DNA of 64,000 bases from Flammeovirga aprica JL-4 (GTDB lineage Bacteria > Bacteroidota > Bacteroidia > Cytophagales > Flammeovirgaceae), in assembly GCF_012844305.1 (NCBI RefSeq), contig NZ_JABANE010000010.1:1-64000 (forward strand). Reading direction: 5' to 3'. Shown one piece after another: positions 26,308 to 35,189 of this stretch (the stretch's first letter is position 1; each line of letters begins with the position of its first letter). Both the position numbers and the translations under genes were made by a program. The notes beneath the pieces were generated by a model. It had not been told where the DNA came from. It was given only the letters and a program-made list of their open reading frames with translations, and searched no databases.

Positions 26308-27594
26308 TTACTTTTTATTTCTCTTTGCTAATTTCTTTTTCTCTTTCTTTCTGTTGGATCTCTTTTTGATTTCCTTGTAATCTGTTTTGTCTTGAGCAAT
26401 TTCTTTCATCACAGATTTCCAATCAGTAGATTGTTCAGCAGAGAAACCAACAATATTGGCATAATCACCTCTTTCCAATCTATGAACGGCGATTTCTTTG
26501 CCCATGAAGTCTTCAATCTCTTCCTTCAGTTCTTTCTCTTGTTCATCACAGAATGAGATAGCATCACCCTTTTCCATCCCTCTACCTGTACGACCTACAC
26601 GGTGAACATAGTTTTCAGGAACGTCAGGCATGTCGTAGTTCACTACAATCTGAACGTTTGGAATATCGATACCACGAGCAGAAACATCAGTAGCAATCAG
26701 TACTTTTACCTTTCCTTCTTTAAAAGTTTTCATGGCATGCGTACGCGCTTTTTGATCTTTGTCACCGTGAATTGTCACCGTTTCCAACCCTACTCTTTCC
26801 ATGGCTTTGTGTACTCTTTCTGCTCTTACTTTTGTTCTTACAAAAACAAGAATTTTCTTCTCTGGATGTTCACGGATGATGTTTTCTAAGAAGAAACGCT
26901 TGTCATCCATTTTCACATAGCTCAATGCATGACGTACATTTTTAGAAACAGGATCTTTCGGTGAGATCTGGATTCTAATGGCATTCTTCACTAATGAATA
27001 CGCTAATTTCTTAATTTGCTCATCAATAGTCGCTGAGAAGAAAAGTGTTTGTCTGTGCTTTGGTAAAAAGCGAATGACATCTTTGATATCCTTGATAAAA
27101 CCTTTCTCCAACATGTGATCGGCTTCATCCAATACCAAAATCTCCGTTCTGCTTAAATCCACATAACCTTGATGCTGTAAATCAAACATACGGCCTGGAG
27201 TGGCAATCAGGATATCAACACCAGATTCTAATTTTTCAATCTGCTTGACTTGCTCTACACCACCATAGATACATAAAATATCTAGTTTAGTGTACTTACC
27301 AATCGTTTCGAATACCTCTGTGATTTGCTGAGCGAGTTCCCTTGTAGGAGCCATCACCAAAGTACGAATACTCTTCTTTCTATTTCCTTTGTTTGGTTTG
27401 TTCAACAGGCGTTCCATTACAGGAATAGCAAACGCTGCCGTTTTACCAGTACCGGTTTGGGCAATAGCCAGCACATCCTCTCCTCTTAAGATAGGAGGGA
27501 TAGATTTAAACTGAATATCTGTTGGTTTCTTAAAACCTTTTTCTTCTAAGCTTCTCTTTAAGCTCGAGGAAATACTGTATTTTTCAAACTTCAT
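26308..27594 (-). CDS. DEAD-box RNA helicase (RhlE-like)
   Basis: 428 residues with all helicase motifs: the Q motif (KPTDIQFKSIPP), AQTGTGKT, PTRELAQQ, TPGR, VLDEADHML, SAT, ATDVSARGIDIPNV and HRVGRTGR. A short lysine/arginine-rich tail follows (KKRSNRKKEKKK). It remodels RNA, for example in ribosome assembly or cold adaptation. The gene downstream side (26170-26307) has no good terminator, only a weak ATCCCA/TGGGA hairpin. A second DEAD-box gene occurs at 53503. Confidence 0.95.
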   Translation of the reverse strand: MKFEKYSISSSLKRSLEEKGFKKPTDIQFKSIPPILRGEDVLAIAQTGTGKTAAFAIPVMERLLNKPNKGNRKKSIRTLVMAPTRELAQQITEVFETIGKYTKLDILCIYGGVEQVKQIEKLESGVDILIATPGRMFDLQHQGYVDLSRTEILVLDEADHMLEKGFIKDIKDVIRFLPKHRQTLFFSATIDEQIKKLAYSLVKNAIRIQISPKDPVSKNVRHALSYVKMDDKRFFLENIIREHPEKKILVFVRTKVRAERVHKAMERVGLETVTIHGDKDQKARTHAMKTFKEGKVKVLIATDVSARGIDIPNVQIVVNYDMPDVPENYVHRVGRTGRGMEKGDAISFCDEQEKELKEEIEDFMGKEIAVHRLERGDYANIVGFSAEQSTDWKSVMKEIAQDKTDYKEIKKRSNRKKEKKKLAKRNKK

Positions 27595-27618
27595 TATGAA
27601 TGTACTTTGGAGTGGTTA

Positions 27619-27828
27619 TTAAAACTCTCCGTCTTCAAGGATTTCTTTTACTCTTCCTACCTCACCCGTTTCCAATCTCACTTTAATACCGTGAGGGTGA
27701 AAAGAAGATTTTGTCAATATTTTTTCAACCCAACCTTCAGTCAATTCACCTGTTCTCTGATCTGCCTTGAGAACAATATTTACATGACCTCCAATCTTGA
27801 TGTTGCTTCTTTTTCTTCCGTCGTCCAT
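27619..27828 (-). CDS. ywbE: YwbE family protein (DUF2196)
   Basis: 69 residues matching the small YwbE/DUF2196 family in full: SNIKIGGHVNIVLKADQRTGELTEGWVEKIL, then HPHGIKVRLETGEVGRVKEIL. The function is unknown, though the fold suggests RNA or nucleic-acid binding (KOW-like strand pattern). It lies between the DEAD-box helicase and the SlyD-like genes on the same strand. Confidence 0.9.
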   Translation of the reverse strand: MDDGRKRSNIKIGGHVNIVLKADQRTGELTEGWVEKILTKSSFHPHGIKVRLETGEVGRVKEILEDGEF

Positions 27829-27837
27829 AAAAGCGTT

Positions 27838-28359
27838 TTATTTTGAAGGCATAATTTCAACCCCCTCTCCATCAAAATCAGACTCTTCTTTTGTTGGTTT
27901 TCTTACTTCTACAATCTCTCCGTCAAAGAATAAATCCATTCCTGCCAGCTCATGATTCAAATCCATGATCACATCTTTCTTATTGATCTTTGTGATTTTT
28001 CCATCATAAACATCACCGTCCTGATCAGCAACAGAAAGGATGTGCCCTACTTGAAGCATTGCTTCCTCTTCCTCTTCATCTGCAAAACCGAAAGCGTTTT
28101 TCGCCACTTTTACTTCGCTGTATTCTTTGATTACATTACCGTAAGCATCTTCTGCTTTTAGCGAAATTTGAAATTTATCTCCTTGTTTTTTACCTAAAAG
28201 AGCATTTTCAAATTTTGGAAGTACACCACCAGCTCCTACATAAAATAAGAACGGATCGTCTTTCGGTGCTTCTTCTATAAAATTACCTTCAGCACTATCT
28301 CTATATAATTTATAAGTCAGTGCTACTACTAATCCTTCTGAAATACTTAATTCTCCCAT
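27838..28359 (-). CDS. SlyD-like FKBP peptidyl-prolyl isomerase (copy 1)
   Basis: 173 residues from MGELSISEGLVVALTYKL; a longer frame adds 12 residues of no fit. The FKBP core (DDPFLFYVGAGGVLPKFENALLGKKQGDKF) is interrupted by an insert-in-flap chaperone domain (EEEEEAMLQVGHILSVADQDGDVYDGKITKINKKDVIMDLNHELAG), the SlyD layout. It catalyses proline isomerisation and holds unfolded proteins in the cytoplasm. The next gene upstream is a paralogue separated by a terminator. It has no His-rich metal tail. Confidence 0.9.
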   Translation of the reverse strand: MGELSISEGLVVALTYKLYRDSAEGNFIEEAPKDDPFLFYVGAGGVLPKFENALLGKKQGDKFQISLKAEDAYGNVIKEYSEVKVAKNAFGFADEEEEEAMLQVGHILSVADQDGDVYDGKITKINKKDVIMDLNHELAGMDLFFDGEIVEVRKPTKEESDFDGEGVEIMPSK

Positions 28360-28392
28360 TAGACTTTTTATATTCTTAATCCTAATACAAAA

Positions 28393-28433
28393 CAAAGCTT
28401 TCTTTCGAATAAATCCCTCGGAAGAAAGCTTTG
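28393..28433 (-). terminator. Intrinsic terminator between the two SlyD-like genes
   Basis: CAAAGCTTTCTTTCGA pairs with TCGGAAGAAAGCTTTG. It lies directly after copy 2 on the minus strand, so the paralogues are probably separate transcripts. Confidence 0.7.
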
Positions 28434-28455
28434 CATTATTTGTGTTATACCACTT

Positions 28456-28983
28456 CTATTGAAGACCTTCCAAACCTTCTAAACCTTCCATGTTATCTAC
28501 TTGAACGGCTTCTTCTAGTTCTTCTTTTGTTGCGTCTCTTACGTCAATAATCTCACCTGTGAAATATAAGTTAGTACCTGCAAGCGGGTGGTTGAAATCC
28601 ATCACTACATGATCATCATGTACTTCTGTTACTTCACCTTCCATTGGCATTTCGTCAGGACCAACCATTGGCAATACATTACCAACTTTCAAAATTTCGT
28701 TTTGATCTATTTCGTCTTCGATATTAAAAACTTCCTTAGGAACTTTTACTACCGCAGCGTCTTGTCTCTCACCATAAGCATTCTCCTTAGAGATACTAAA
28801 AGAAAACGTATATCCTGCTTCTTTTCCTTCTAATTCAGTCTCGAATTCTGGCAACACATCCATGTGACCAAATAAGAATTCAAATGGATCGTCTTTTTCT
28901 ACTTTTTGTAAAAGAGTTCCTTCTGCAGTTTCCTCACTTAAGCTGTATACTAAAGTGACAACTTTATCTTTTGTTGCTTTCAT
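28456..28983 (-). CDS. SlyD-like FKBP peptidyl-prolyl isomerase (copy 2)
   Basis: 175 residues with the same two-domain layout as copy 1: the FKBP core DDPFEFLFGHMDVLPEFETELEGKEAG and the insert KVGNVLPMVGPDEMPMEGEVTEVHDDHVVMDFNHPLAG. It ends in MEGLEGLEGLQ, a short tandem repeat of three codons (Gly-Leu-Glu) that could vary in number. Tandem copies suggest division of labour or dosage. Confidence 0.9.
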   Translation of the reverse strand: MKATKDKVVTLVYSLSEETAEGTLLQKVEKDDPFEFLFGHMDVLPEFETELEGKEAGYTFSFSISKENAYGERQDAAVVKVPKEVFNIEDEIDQNEILKVGNVLPMVGPDEMPMEGEVTEVHDDHVVMDFNHPLAGTNLYFTGEIIDVRDATKEELEEAVQVDNMEGLEGLEGLQ

Positions 28984-29137
28984 TTTATATTTTTTTTGTA
29001 AAGGTACTAAGAATTAATCTGTTGAGTTACGATTTTGTTCGATAAGAAAGATTTATTGTGAATTAAGCACTGATTTGGAGGGAAAAACAGATCAATAAAA
29101 ATGCATTCATACTAAGACAAAAGTATTTAAAAAGAAA

Positions 29138-29173
29138 AATAGGTAAACATCTTCGCCTGAATGCTTACCTATT
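29138..29173 (-). terminator. Hairpin in the 28984-29332 gap
   Basis: AATAGGTAA pairs with TTACCTATT across an 18-nt loop. A smaller ATCCCCATTTGTGGG hairpin is near 29275. One of them probably ends the secreted-protein operon at 29333. The rest of the 350-nt gap has no gene. Confidence 0.55.
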
Positions 29174-29332
29174 AGTTGGGTAAAGATCAATTTCTTACCT
29201 TTTAAGGTAATGATTAATTGCCTATTTTAATACTACTTGCTGATGCTAATTTCAGAAATTTTATCACACCAAAAAATCCCCATTTGTGGGTATTTTAAAG
29301 TTTTGGGCGAAAAAACCCGTCTATTGCAACAT

Positions 29333-29770
29333 TTAAATTTTATTAATCATAAAAACCAAACTTGAGGTAGAGAAATCATCTTCAAACTCCCCTATTGTGA
29401 TCACTACATTACAGCCATTGTATTTCAATTTGTAATGCTGTTTTTGCTGAGCATTGTCAATTGTCCTTTCAAACCCTCCTTGATAATACTGCTCCATAAA
29501 AGTTTTGAAACGAATAAATTCACCTTTATGAACTTGAGCAGGGTTATTTCCTCCATCTCTTGATGGTACAAAACCCATAGAACTGATCAATTTTTTCTTA
29601 TTGGTATAGATAAATAAAGTACCGGGCACTCCCGCTATATCCATATTTACCATGTCTTTTCCTTCCAGTTTATCACCAATTCTGTAATCTTCAAACTCCT
29701 GAGCACTGGAATAAAGTGAAAAGAAAAATAGACTTGTGAGAAGTGTAATTATTTTGAGCGTTTCATTCAT
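29333..29770 (-). CDS. Small secreted protein of unknown function (paralogue 2)
   Basis: 145 residues with a signal peptide (cleavage after SSAQ). The mature part shares its layout with the upstream gene: E..DYRIGDKLEGKDMV, then SSMGFVPSRDGGNNPAQVHKGEF, a YY...F motif and NAQQKQHYK...NVVITI. No family is recognised. Its ATG overlaps the stop of the upstream gene (ATGA), so the two are translated together and probably exported to the periplasm or surface. Confidence 0.65.
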   Translation of the reverse strand: MNETLKIITLLTSLFFFSLYSSAQEFEDYRIGDKLEGKDMVNMDIAGVPGTLFIYTNKKKLISSMGFVPSRDGGNNPAQVHKGEFIRFKTFMEQYYQGGFERTIDNAQQKQHYKLKYNGCNVVITIGEFEDDFSTSSLVFMINKI

Positions 29771-30195
29771 AATTTATTAAGCATCATAGACATCGACTTG
29801 TGATAAGGAGGAAATTCGACTTCATAATCACAGGTTATAACAATTTGATTCCCTTCATGTTTACCATAATAATGAATCTTATTTTGTGCGTGATCTATTT
29901 CTGATTCAAAATCGGTGTTATAGTACCTTTTGATTTCATCAATAAAACTATCAAAATCGCCGCTAGAAATTTTTGCAGGGTTTTTACCGTCATTTGAAGG
30001 CACAAAACCTAAAGCATAGATGTAACCGCTTTTATTTGGATACAAAAATACCACTCCTTTCACTCTTCCTATGGTCATGTGGACCATATCTCCTCCTTCT
30101 AGCTTCATTCCCAATTTATAATCCGTGATTTCTTGAGCATGACTGAAGAAAGCTATAAAAGTAAATACGATGATGAGAAAAATGTGTTTTTTCAT
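29767..30195 (-). CDS. Small secreted protein of unknown function (paralogue 1)
   Basis: 142 residues from MKKHIFLIIVFTFIAFFSHAQ, a clean signal peptide; a 15-residue upstream extension is unlikely. It shares TDYKLGMKLEGGDMV, ALGFVPSNDGKNPAKISSGDF, KRYYNTDFE and HAQNKIHYYGKHEGNQIVIT with the downstream gene, so the pair is a recent tandem duplication that has since diverged. Function unknown. Confidence 0.65.
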   Translation of the reverse strand: MKKHIFLIIVFTFIAFFSHAQEITDYKLGMKLEGGDMVHMTIGRVKGVVFLYPNKSGYIYALGFVPSNDGKNPAKISSGDFDSFIDEIKRYYNTDFESEIDHAQNKIHYYGKHEGNQIVITCDYEVEFPPYHKSMSMMLNKL

Positions 30196-30284
30196 GATAG
30201 TGTAGTTTGCTAAATATTTAAGATCTGAATTTAAGTTCAAGAACAGATTATTTAAAGTAATAGTTCTGCAAACTAAAAATAATA

Positions 30285-30323
30285 AAAAATGGGAATAAGT
30301 TCCTTCTACCTATTCCCATTTTA
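30285..30323 (-). terminator. Intrinsic terminator of the acyltransferase gene
   Basis: AAAAATGGGAATA pairs with TATTCCCATTTT. T-runs on both sides make it usable in both directions; on the minus strand it directly follows the LpxL-like gene. Confidence 0.85.
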
Positions 30324-31202
30324 CTACTTTACTTCTACTTCAATTTCTTCCCTTGTGTACTTCCATCTATTATGAGACCAAAGCCAATCTGCAGGTGATT
30401 CCCTGATATTTGCTTCTAGAAGTTCAGCATATTTTTTTGTGATTTGACTGCTTCCTTTCACATATTCATCCCCTTCTTGAAAAATTGGAATAATACGTCC
30501 TTCGTAATGTCCTCTTTTTGTTCTTGTGATATGAGCGTAATAGACAGGCATTTTTGCCATTTGAGTAATGATTTCAGGTCCTGAGAAAAAAGCGGTTTCT
30601 CTATTGAAAAACTGTACCCATTCTCTTTTTTTATCATAGTTCGGAGGTGATTGATCAGCAACAAGACCAAAAGAAAACATTTCCTTTCGTTTCATTCTTA
30701 CCAAAATTTCTCTCATTGTTTTGGCCATGGGTATTGGATAACCTCCAAAATTGGCTCTGATGTCAAGCATCAGTTTATCAGTAAATTTACTTGATAGCGG
30801 TTTGTAAACACCTCCAAAATTAAAATTCAATTGGCTGGCATATCCTGAAAGTTGCCACTCCCAGTTTGTTACATGTCCTGCCAACAACAAGAAAGGTTCA
30901 TTTTTTTGGATATGCTCTTCCATTTTTTCTGGATTCAATACTTTAAACCTTTTCTGCATCTGTTCCCTTGTCATACTGTAAGATTTGAGGGCTTCAAAAC
31001 CTACATCCGTAAGATTAAGGTAAAACTGAAAAAGTAATTTTTTCCTTTCTAGAGGTGATTTTTCAGGAAAGGCAATTTTTATGTTTTCTGCAATCTTAGA
31101 CCTTCTGTACCGGATAATACTACCCATAAAAAATGCAATACTATACGACAAAGAATGAATGAAAAAAAATGGTAATCGGGAAAAAAGTTTTATAAAAATC
31201 AT
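30324..31202 (-). CDS. Lipid A biosynthesis acyltransferase (LpxL/HtrB-like)
   Basis: 292 residues with one N-terminal membrane helix (about 5-28) and the LABLAT domain. The catalytic HX4E motif is present as HVTNWE, followed by the usual conserved ADQSPP and RETAFFSGPEIITQMAKMPV segments. It adds a secondary acyl chain to lipid A at the inner membrane. Monocistronic, with its own terminator. Confidence 0.92.
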   Translation of the reverse strand: MIFIKLFSRLPFFFIHSLSYSIAFFMGSIIRYRRSKIAENIKIAFPEKSPLERKKLLFQFYLNLTDVGFEALKSYSMTREQMQKRFKVLNPEKMEEHIQKNEPFLLLAGHVTNWEWQLSGYASQLNFNFGGVYKPLSSKFTDKLMLDIRANFGGYPIPMAKTMREILVRMKRKEMFSFGLVADQSPPNYDKKREWVQFFNRETAFFSGPEIITQMAKMPVYYAHITRTKRGHYEGRIIPIFQEGDEYVKGSSQITKKYAELLEANIRESPADWLWSHNRWKYTREEIEVEVK

Positions 31203-31382
31203 TACTTAACAATCTGAAATAAAGTACTCTAACCTTAAATTATAGTACTCTTAGGTTATTATTTGGGAGCGTTTTTTTTAAAGATGTAAAAGATAACTAA
31301 ATTAAAAATAGCAAAGAAGAGGTATATAATCAACGCCTTAGCGTATACAAAAATAATCCAAAAATTTCATTAATAACAATGT

Positions 31383-31967
31383 ATGAGTACAGATATTTAC
31401 ACTATTGATGTCTTCAAAAACTTAAGTCTGACATTCAGTGAAAGAGAAATTATCCGTTCCTGTTTTACAGAAAAGAGTATCAAAAAAGGAGAACACTTAC
31501 TATTAAATGGTGAAGATGTAAACAGTATTTTGTTTGTACTAGACGGTTGTTTGAGGACCTATTTTATTGATGATAAAGGAAAAGAACATACACTGCAATT
31601 TGCTGTTTATGATTGGTGGATCAGTGATATGATGGCCTATTTTTCTGAAACAAAAGCATTACTAAATATTGAATGCATTATGGATGCAACTGTTTTTGAA
31701 ATACAAAAAAACAGCCTTGAGAAGCTCTGCATCAAAATTCCAGTTTTTAATAGACTTTACAGAGATAAGGTAGAAGGTTCGATTGTTGGTTATCAAAAAA
31801 GGATCATCTCTATATTGTCTCAAACCGCCACCGAAAGGTATCTAGGTTTTATTGAGAAGTATCCTGATATAGAGATGTCCATTAAAAATTATCATTTAGC
31901 TTCTTATTTAGGCATCACCACCGAAAGCCTGAGTAGAATTAGAAAAGAACTATCCTCTCCAAAATGA
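31383..31967 (+). CDS. Crp/Fnr-family transcription regulator
   Basis: 194 residues: a cyclic-nucleotide-binding-like beta roll (GEHLLLNGEDVNSILFVLDGCLRTYFIDDKGKEHTLQF) and a short C-terminal winged helix (YHLASYLGITTESLSRIRKEL). Members of this Bacteroidota group often lack true cAMP-binding residues. The target is unknown. Its 3' end overlaps the convergent MATE gene by 18 nt, with no terminator between them. Confidence 0.9.
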   Translation: MSTDIYTIDVFKNLSLTFSEREIIRSCFTEKSIKKGEHLLLNGEDVNSILFVLDGCLRTYFIDDKGKEHTLQFAVYDWWISDMMAYFSETKALLNIECIMDATVFEIQKNSLEKLCIKIPVFNRLYRDKVEGSIVGYQKRIISILSQTATERYLGFIEKYPDIEMSIKNYHLASYLGITTESLSRIRKELSSPK

Positions 31968-33350
31968 AATACTTTGAAGATCGCTTTTATAATCTTTCCA
32001 TATTTCAGCATGTTGCAGGTCTGAATCCATTTCTTTGTATTTCTTTTTCATAAAAACACTTGCATAGATTCCTCCTAATATATTGCTTAAACTCAATCCA
32101 ATAAAAATACCATCAATGCCATAAACCGCAGACCCAATAAGTGTTAGAGGCACTGTCATTGCGAATGATTTAATCAGCATAATTTTCATAGAATCTTTTG
32201 TCATTTGTAAACCATTGAAAGCTGAAGAGGTCATGATAAAAAAGCCATAGAATACATAGGAAACACCCACCAATCTAAAATAAGAAACGGTATACTCTAT
32301 AATCGAAGCATCTTCACTGAAAATAGAGGCTAAAGGTTCAATCAATACAAACAAAATAATCGCTAAAGCAATACCTAAGTAAGTTGAAGTTTTTCCACCG
32401 AATACAATCGCTTCATCAATTCTTTTCTTCTGATTTGCACCAAGGTTTTGTGCAATAAAGGGCGTTAATGCTGTTCCCACTCCCAAAATTCCTATCAACA
32501 TCAACATCTCTATTCTACTACTGACACCAAATGCACCAACTGCCATTGCTGAATGTGAAGCTAGAATAAATGTGAGGTACATTTGAGTGATGGGTGCAAT
32601 CATTTGAGTCACTGTGGTAGGCAATCCTACTTTTGTAATTTGCTGTACAATTTTTACAACAGGTAAAGTTTTAACGGGGTAAGCAAACTTTAGGATTCGA
32701 TCACTCAAAGACAAAATAGTCATACCAATAATCATAAAAAACCAAGACATTACTGTAGCATATGAGGCTCCTTTGATACCGTATTCTGGGAAACCAAATT
32801 CTCCAAAAATCAAAGCGTAATCAAAAAACAAATTCACTACTCCTGCCAATGCCATAATCACTTCGGGCATCACAACATTTCCTGTAGACCTAAGAATACT
32901 CCCGGCCATTATTCCCGTTGTAAGGAAAGCAATCCCTGTAAGTAAGGGTAACATGTATTGATCTATCAAAGGTAATATTTCCTGAGGTGCTCCTAACAAT
33001 AAGAAAATGGGATTAGAAAAATAATACACCACTCCGGCAACGGCCACTGTTAAGACAAAACACATCAACAATCCAATCAATGCATATTGTTCTTTGGCAA
33101 TATCATTTTGCTCTCCTACGGCTTTCCCAACTAAAGTGGAAACACCGACTGCTAAGCCCATAAACAACCCAACAATGATAAAATAAAGTACTGATGAAAA
33201 GCTTAATGCGGCTAAAGCTTCTCCTCCTAATTTACCTACAAAATAGGTATCAATCACTTGAAATAAGAAAGTAGAGAGCATCCCTATACTGATGGGAAAA
33301 CTCATTTTGAGTAATACTTGACTGGTCTTGTCTTTTAATATATCTGCCAT
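31950..33350 (-). CDS. MATE-family efflux transporter
   Basis: 466 residues from MADILKDKTSQ; a longer frame adds 36 residues with no membrane-protein character. It has about 12 membrane helices and typical MATE signatures (FQVIDTYFVGKLGGEALAALS; GVGTALTPFIAQNLGANQKKR). It exports drugs or metabolites using a cation gradient. It lies 134 nt from the pirin gene and shares its orientation with the second MarR locus, so it might belong to that stress group. Confidence 0.93.
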   Translation of the reverse strand: MADILKDKTSQVLLKMSFPISIGMLSTFLFQVIDTYFVGKLGGEALAALSFSSVLYFIIVGLFMGLAVGVSTLVGKAVGEQNDIAKEQYALIGLLMCFVLTVAVAGVVYYFSNPIFLLLGAPQEILPLIDQYMLPLLTGIAFLTTGIMAGSILRSTGNVVMPEVIMALAGVVNLFFDYALIFGEFGFPEYGIKGASYATVMSWFFMIIGMTILSLSDRILKFAYPVKTLPVVKIVQQITKVGLPTTVTQMIAPITQMYLTFILASHSAMAVGAFGVSSRIEMLMLIGILGVGTALTPFIAQNLGANQKKRIDEAIVFGGKTSTYLGIALAIILFVLIEPLASIFSEDASIIEYTVSYFRLVGVSYVFYGFFIMTSSAFNGLQMTKDSMKIMLIKSFAMTVPLTLIGSAVYGIDGIFIGLSLSNILGGIYASVFMKKKYKEMDSDLQHAEIWKDYKSDLQSISFWRG

Positions 33351-33484
33351 GTGTAAAAAGTAGTTGAATTTGTTTAAAAGAGATGAGAGAGGTTCTTTGT
33401 GAGGGAAGAGGTTAGAATAAAGAGGGAAGATTGATGCAACCGCTCTAGTAATTTTCATACTCTCCTCGTTTTGTTCTTAACACT

Positions 33485-34336
33485 TTATTTAATTTCCCCG
33501 AATAATCCTTTTTGATAATCTATATTGGCCTGTGTGATTTCTTCTTGTGAACTCATCACAAATGGACCGCCATAAACTACAGGCTCTTGCAAAGGCAAAC
33601 CGCCAAGGATTAAAACTTGAGCACCTTCTTCAGTTGAAATTTCGAATTGATTTCCTGTATCAGATAAAGTGGCAGTTTGAAATTCGTATAAAACATCATT
33701 ATTGATACGCACTTCTCCTTCCAATACATAGACCATAAAATGAAACTCTTCCTTCAAGCCCGTGATTTTACTTTTTGTGCTCCCTATCCAATGCCCTATT
33801 TGTGTTGAAGCTTTGGTCTTAATCTCTCCTTCCAAATCATTCATCTGCCCTGATATTACCCTCAAAGTACTATTTTCGGCAACTACCACAGGGATATTTT
33901 CTACGGCTAGATTTTGAATACCTGGAGCAGAAAGTTTCTCTTCTTTTGGGTTATTGATCCAAAGTTGTACTTCATGAAATCTTTCGGTATCAGGATCACT
34001 AAACATATCTCCACCATGTATAATTCCAGCCCCTGCATTCATTAACTGCACTCCTCCAGACTTCAATTCTGCTCTGTTTCCTAATGAATCTCTGTGATTC
34101 ATTTTACCTTCAAACATAAAAGTAATGGTCTCAAAGCCTCTGTGTGGGTGATCATGACCTTCTCCATTTAAACTAAAATCTTTCCCTACTTTTTCTGGAC
34201 CAATGTGATCCAACATTAAAAAAGGATCAATGGTTCTCATGGCATTGGTAGGGAATGCCCTCTGTCCTCGAACTCCAGGGATCAAACCATCTATATTGGC
34301 ATATCCCTGGATTGATTTAATTTCTTTATTTAACAT
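33485..34336 (-). CDS. Pirin family protein (first)
   Basis: 283 residues, bicupin. The N-terminal cupin has the metal ligands in DHPHRGFETITFMFEGKMNHRDS and the following GGVQLMNAGAGIIHGG. The C-terminal cupin is present (FHFMVYVLEGEVRINND). Some pirins oxidise quercetin, others respond to oxidative stress. It is 38 nt after the second pirin gene on the same strand. A TTGTACCTACAA site overlaps its promoter-start region. Confidence 0.93.
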   Translation of the reverse strand: MLNKEIKSIQGYANIDGLIPGVRGQRAFPTNAMRTIDPFLMLDHIGPEKVGKDFSLNGEGHDHPHRGFETITFMFEGKMNHRDSLGNRAELKSGGVQLMNAGAGIIHGGDMFSDPDTERFHEVQLWINNPKEEKLSAPGIQNLAVENIPVVVAENSTLRVISGQMNDLEGEIKTKASTQIGHWIGSTKSKITGLKEEFHFMVYVLEGEVRINNDVLYEFQTATLSDTGNQFEISTEEGAQVLILGGLPLQEPVVYGGPFVMSSQEEITQANIDYQKGLFGEIK

Positions 34337-34355
34337 ACAATTATTGTACCTACAA
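34336..34355 (-). promoter_or_regulatory. MarR operator-like sites before the first pirin
   Basis: Two overlapping palindromes touch the start codon: TACAATTATTGTA (34336-34348) and TTGTACCTACAA (34344-34355). The second has one change from the 12-mer at the other MarR locus. They sit within the 37-nt gap between the two pirin genes. Confidence 0.5.
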
Positions 34356-34373
34356 GAGTTTAGATAAAAAAGG

Positions 34374-35189
34374 TTAAGCTAGTTCCATTGCGATTTTCTG
34401 AATACGCTTTTGGGAATTTTTCAATGCATCAAAGGAAGAATGAATAGACCCACCACCTACAACGATATGTTGCTCTGAAGGCACTGTTAAGCCAACCACA
34501 AACTGAGCATCTTTTTCAGCTTTGAAATAAAGCTCTCCTTCGTTTTCTTCTAAAATACTAAGGTAACCCAATGAAATTTCTTCCTCATGTAAATTTACTT
34601 TTCCTTCCCTTGGGAAAACAAAACCTCTTGACTGCCCCTTAGGAGTTGGAATAGTGATTTCCTCGCCCGATTTTAGCGTAATATCAAGATAAGTGATATC
34701 ATAAGGCACCTCTAAAGTTGCTTTCTGTTCCTTGTACTCCCCTGCTATGATTTTCACATTATCGATTACCTTCATTGCTTCAGGCTGTACATTTTGATAG
34801 CTGTTTTCACCTTCTTCAAGATGTTCGGGCAATTGTAACCAAAGCTGATGAATGGCTAAACTCCACTCTTCATTTTTCTCCTCAGCAGGTTTCTGATACC
34901 CTTCAGCATGGAAAATTCCACCTCCGGCATTGATCCACTGTACACCGCCACTTTTGATAATATCATCATTGGCTCCTGAATCTTTATGTACCAAATCACC
35001 TCCTTCAAAATAAGTGATGATACCGATGCCAGAGTGAGGGTGCATTCCAAAGAACATGCCCTCATCTCTTCTTTTACTTTTTCCGGCATCGAAAAATACA
35101 AATGGTTGTAATTCTCTTCTTGTACTAGGATCAAGAATAAACTGAAAACCATTTCTTCCCGGTTGCTTACGCTTCAACTGACGTTTCAT
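34374..35189 (-). CDS. Pirin family protein (second)
   Basis: 271 residues from MKRQLKRKQPGR; even this start overlaps the end of the reductase gene by 23 nt. The bicupin core is clear: MHPHSGIGIITYFEGGDLVHKDS and GGVQWINAGGGIFHAEG, with the metal-binding His/Glu residues. It is clearly related to, but distinct from, the neighbouring pirin. The overlap implies translational coupling with the FMN reductase. Confidence 0.9.
   Translation of the reverse strand: MKRQLKRKQPGRNGFQFILDPSTRRELQPFVFFDAGKSKRRDEGMFFGMHPHSGIGIITYFEGGDLVHKDSGANDDIIKSGGVQWINAGGGIFHAEGYQKPAEEKNEEWSLAIHQLWLQLPEHLEEGENSYQNVQPEAMKVIDNVKIIAGEYKEQKATLEVPYDITYLDITLKSGEEITIPTPKGQSRGFVFPREGKVNLHEEEISLGYLSILEENEGELYFKAEKDAQFVVGLTVPSEQHIVVGGGSIHSSFDALKNSQKRIQKIAMELA

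Noticed and set aside
26181..26369. 62-codon frame starting MVREPQG
   Set aside because: It runs against the end of the helicase gene and ends in its antisense; no homology is recognised.
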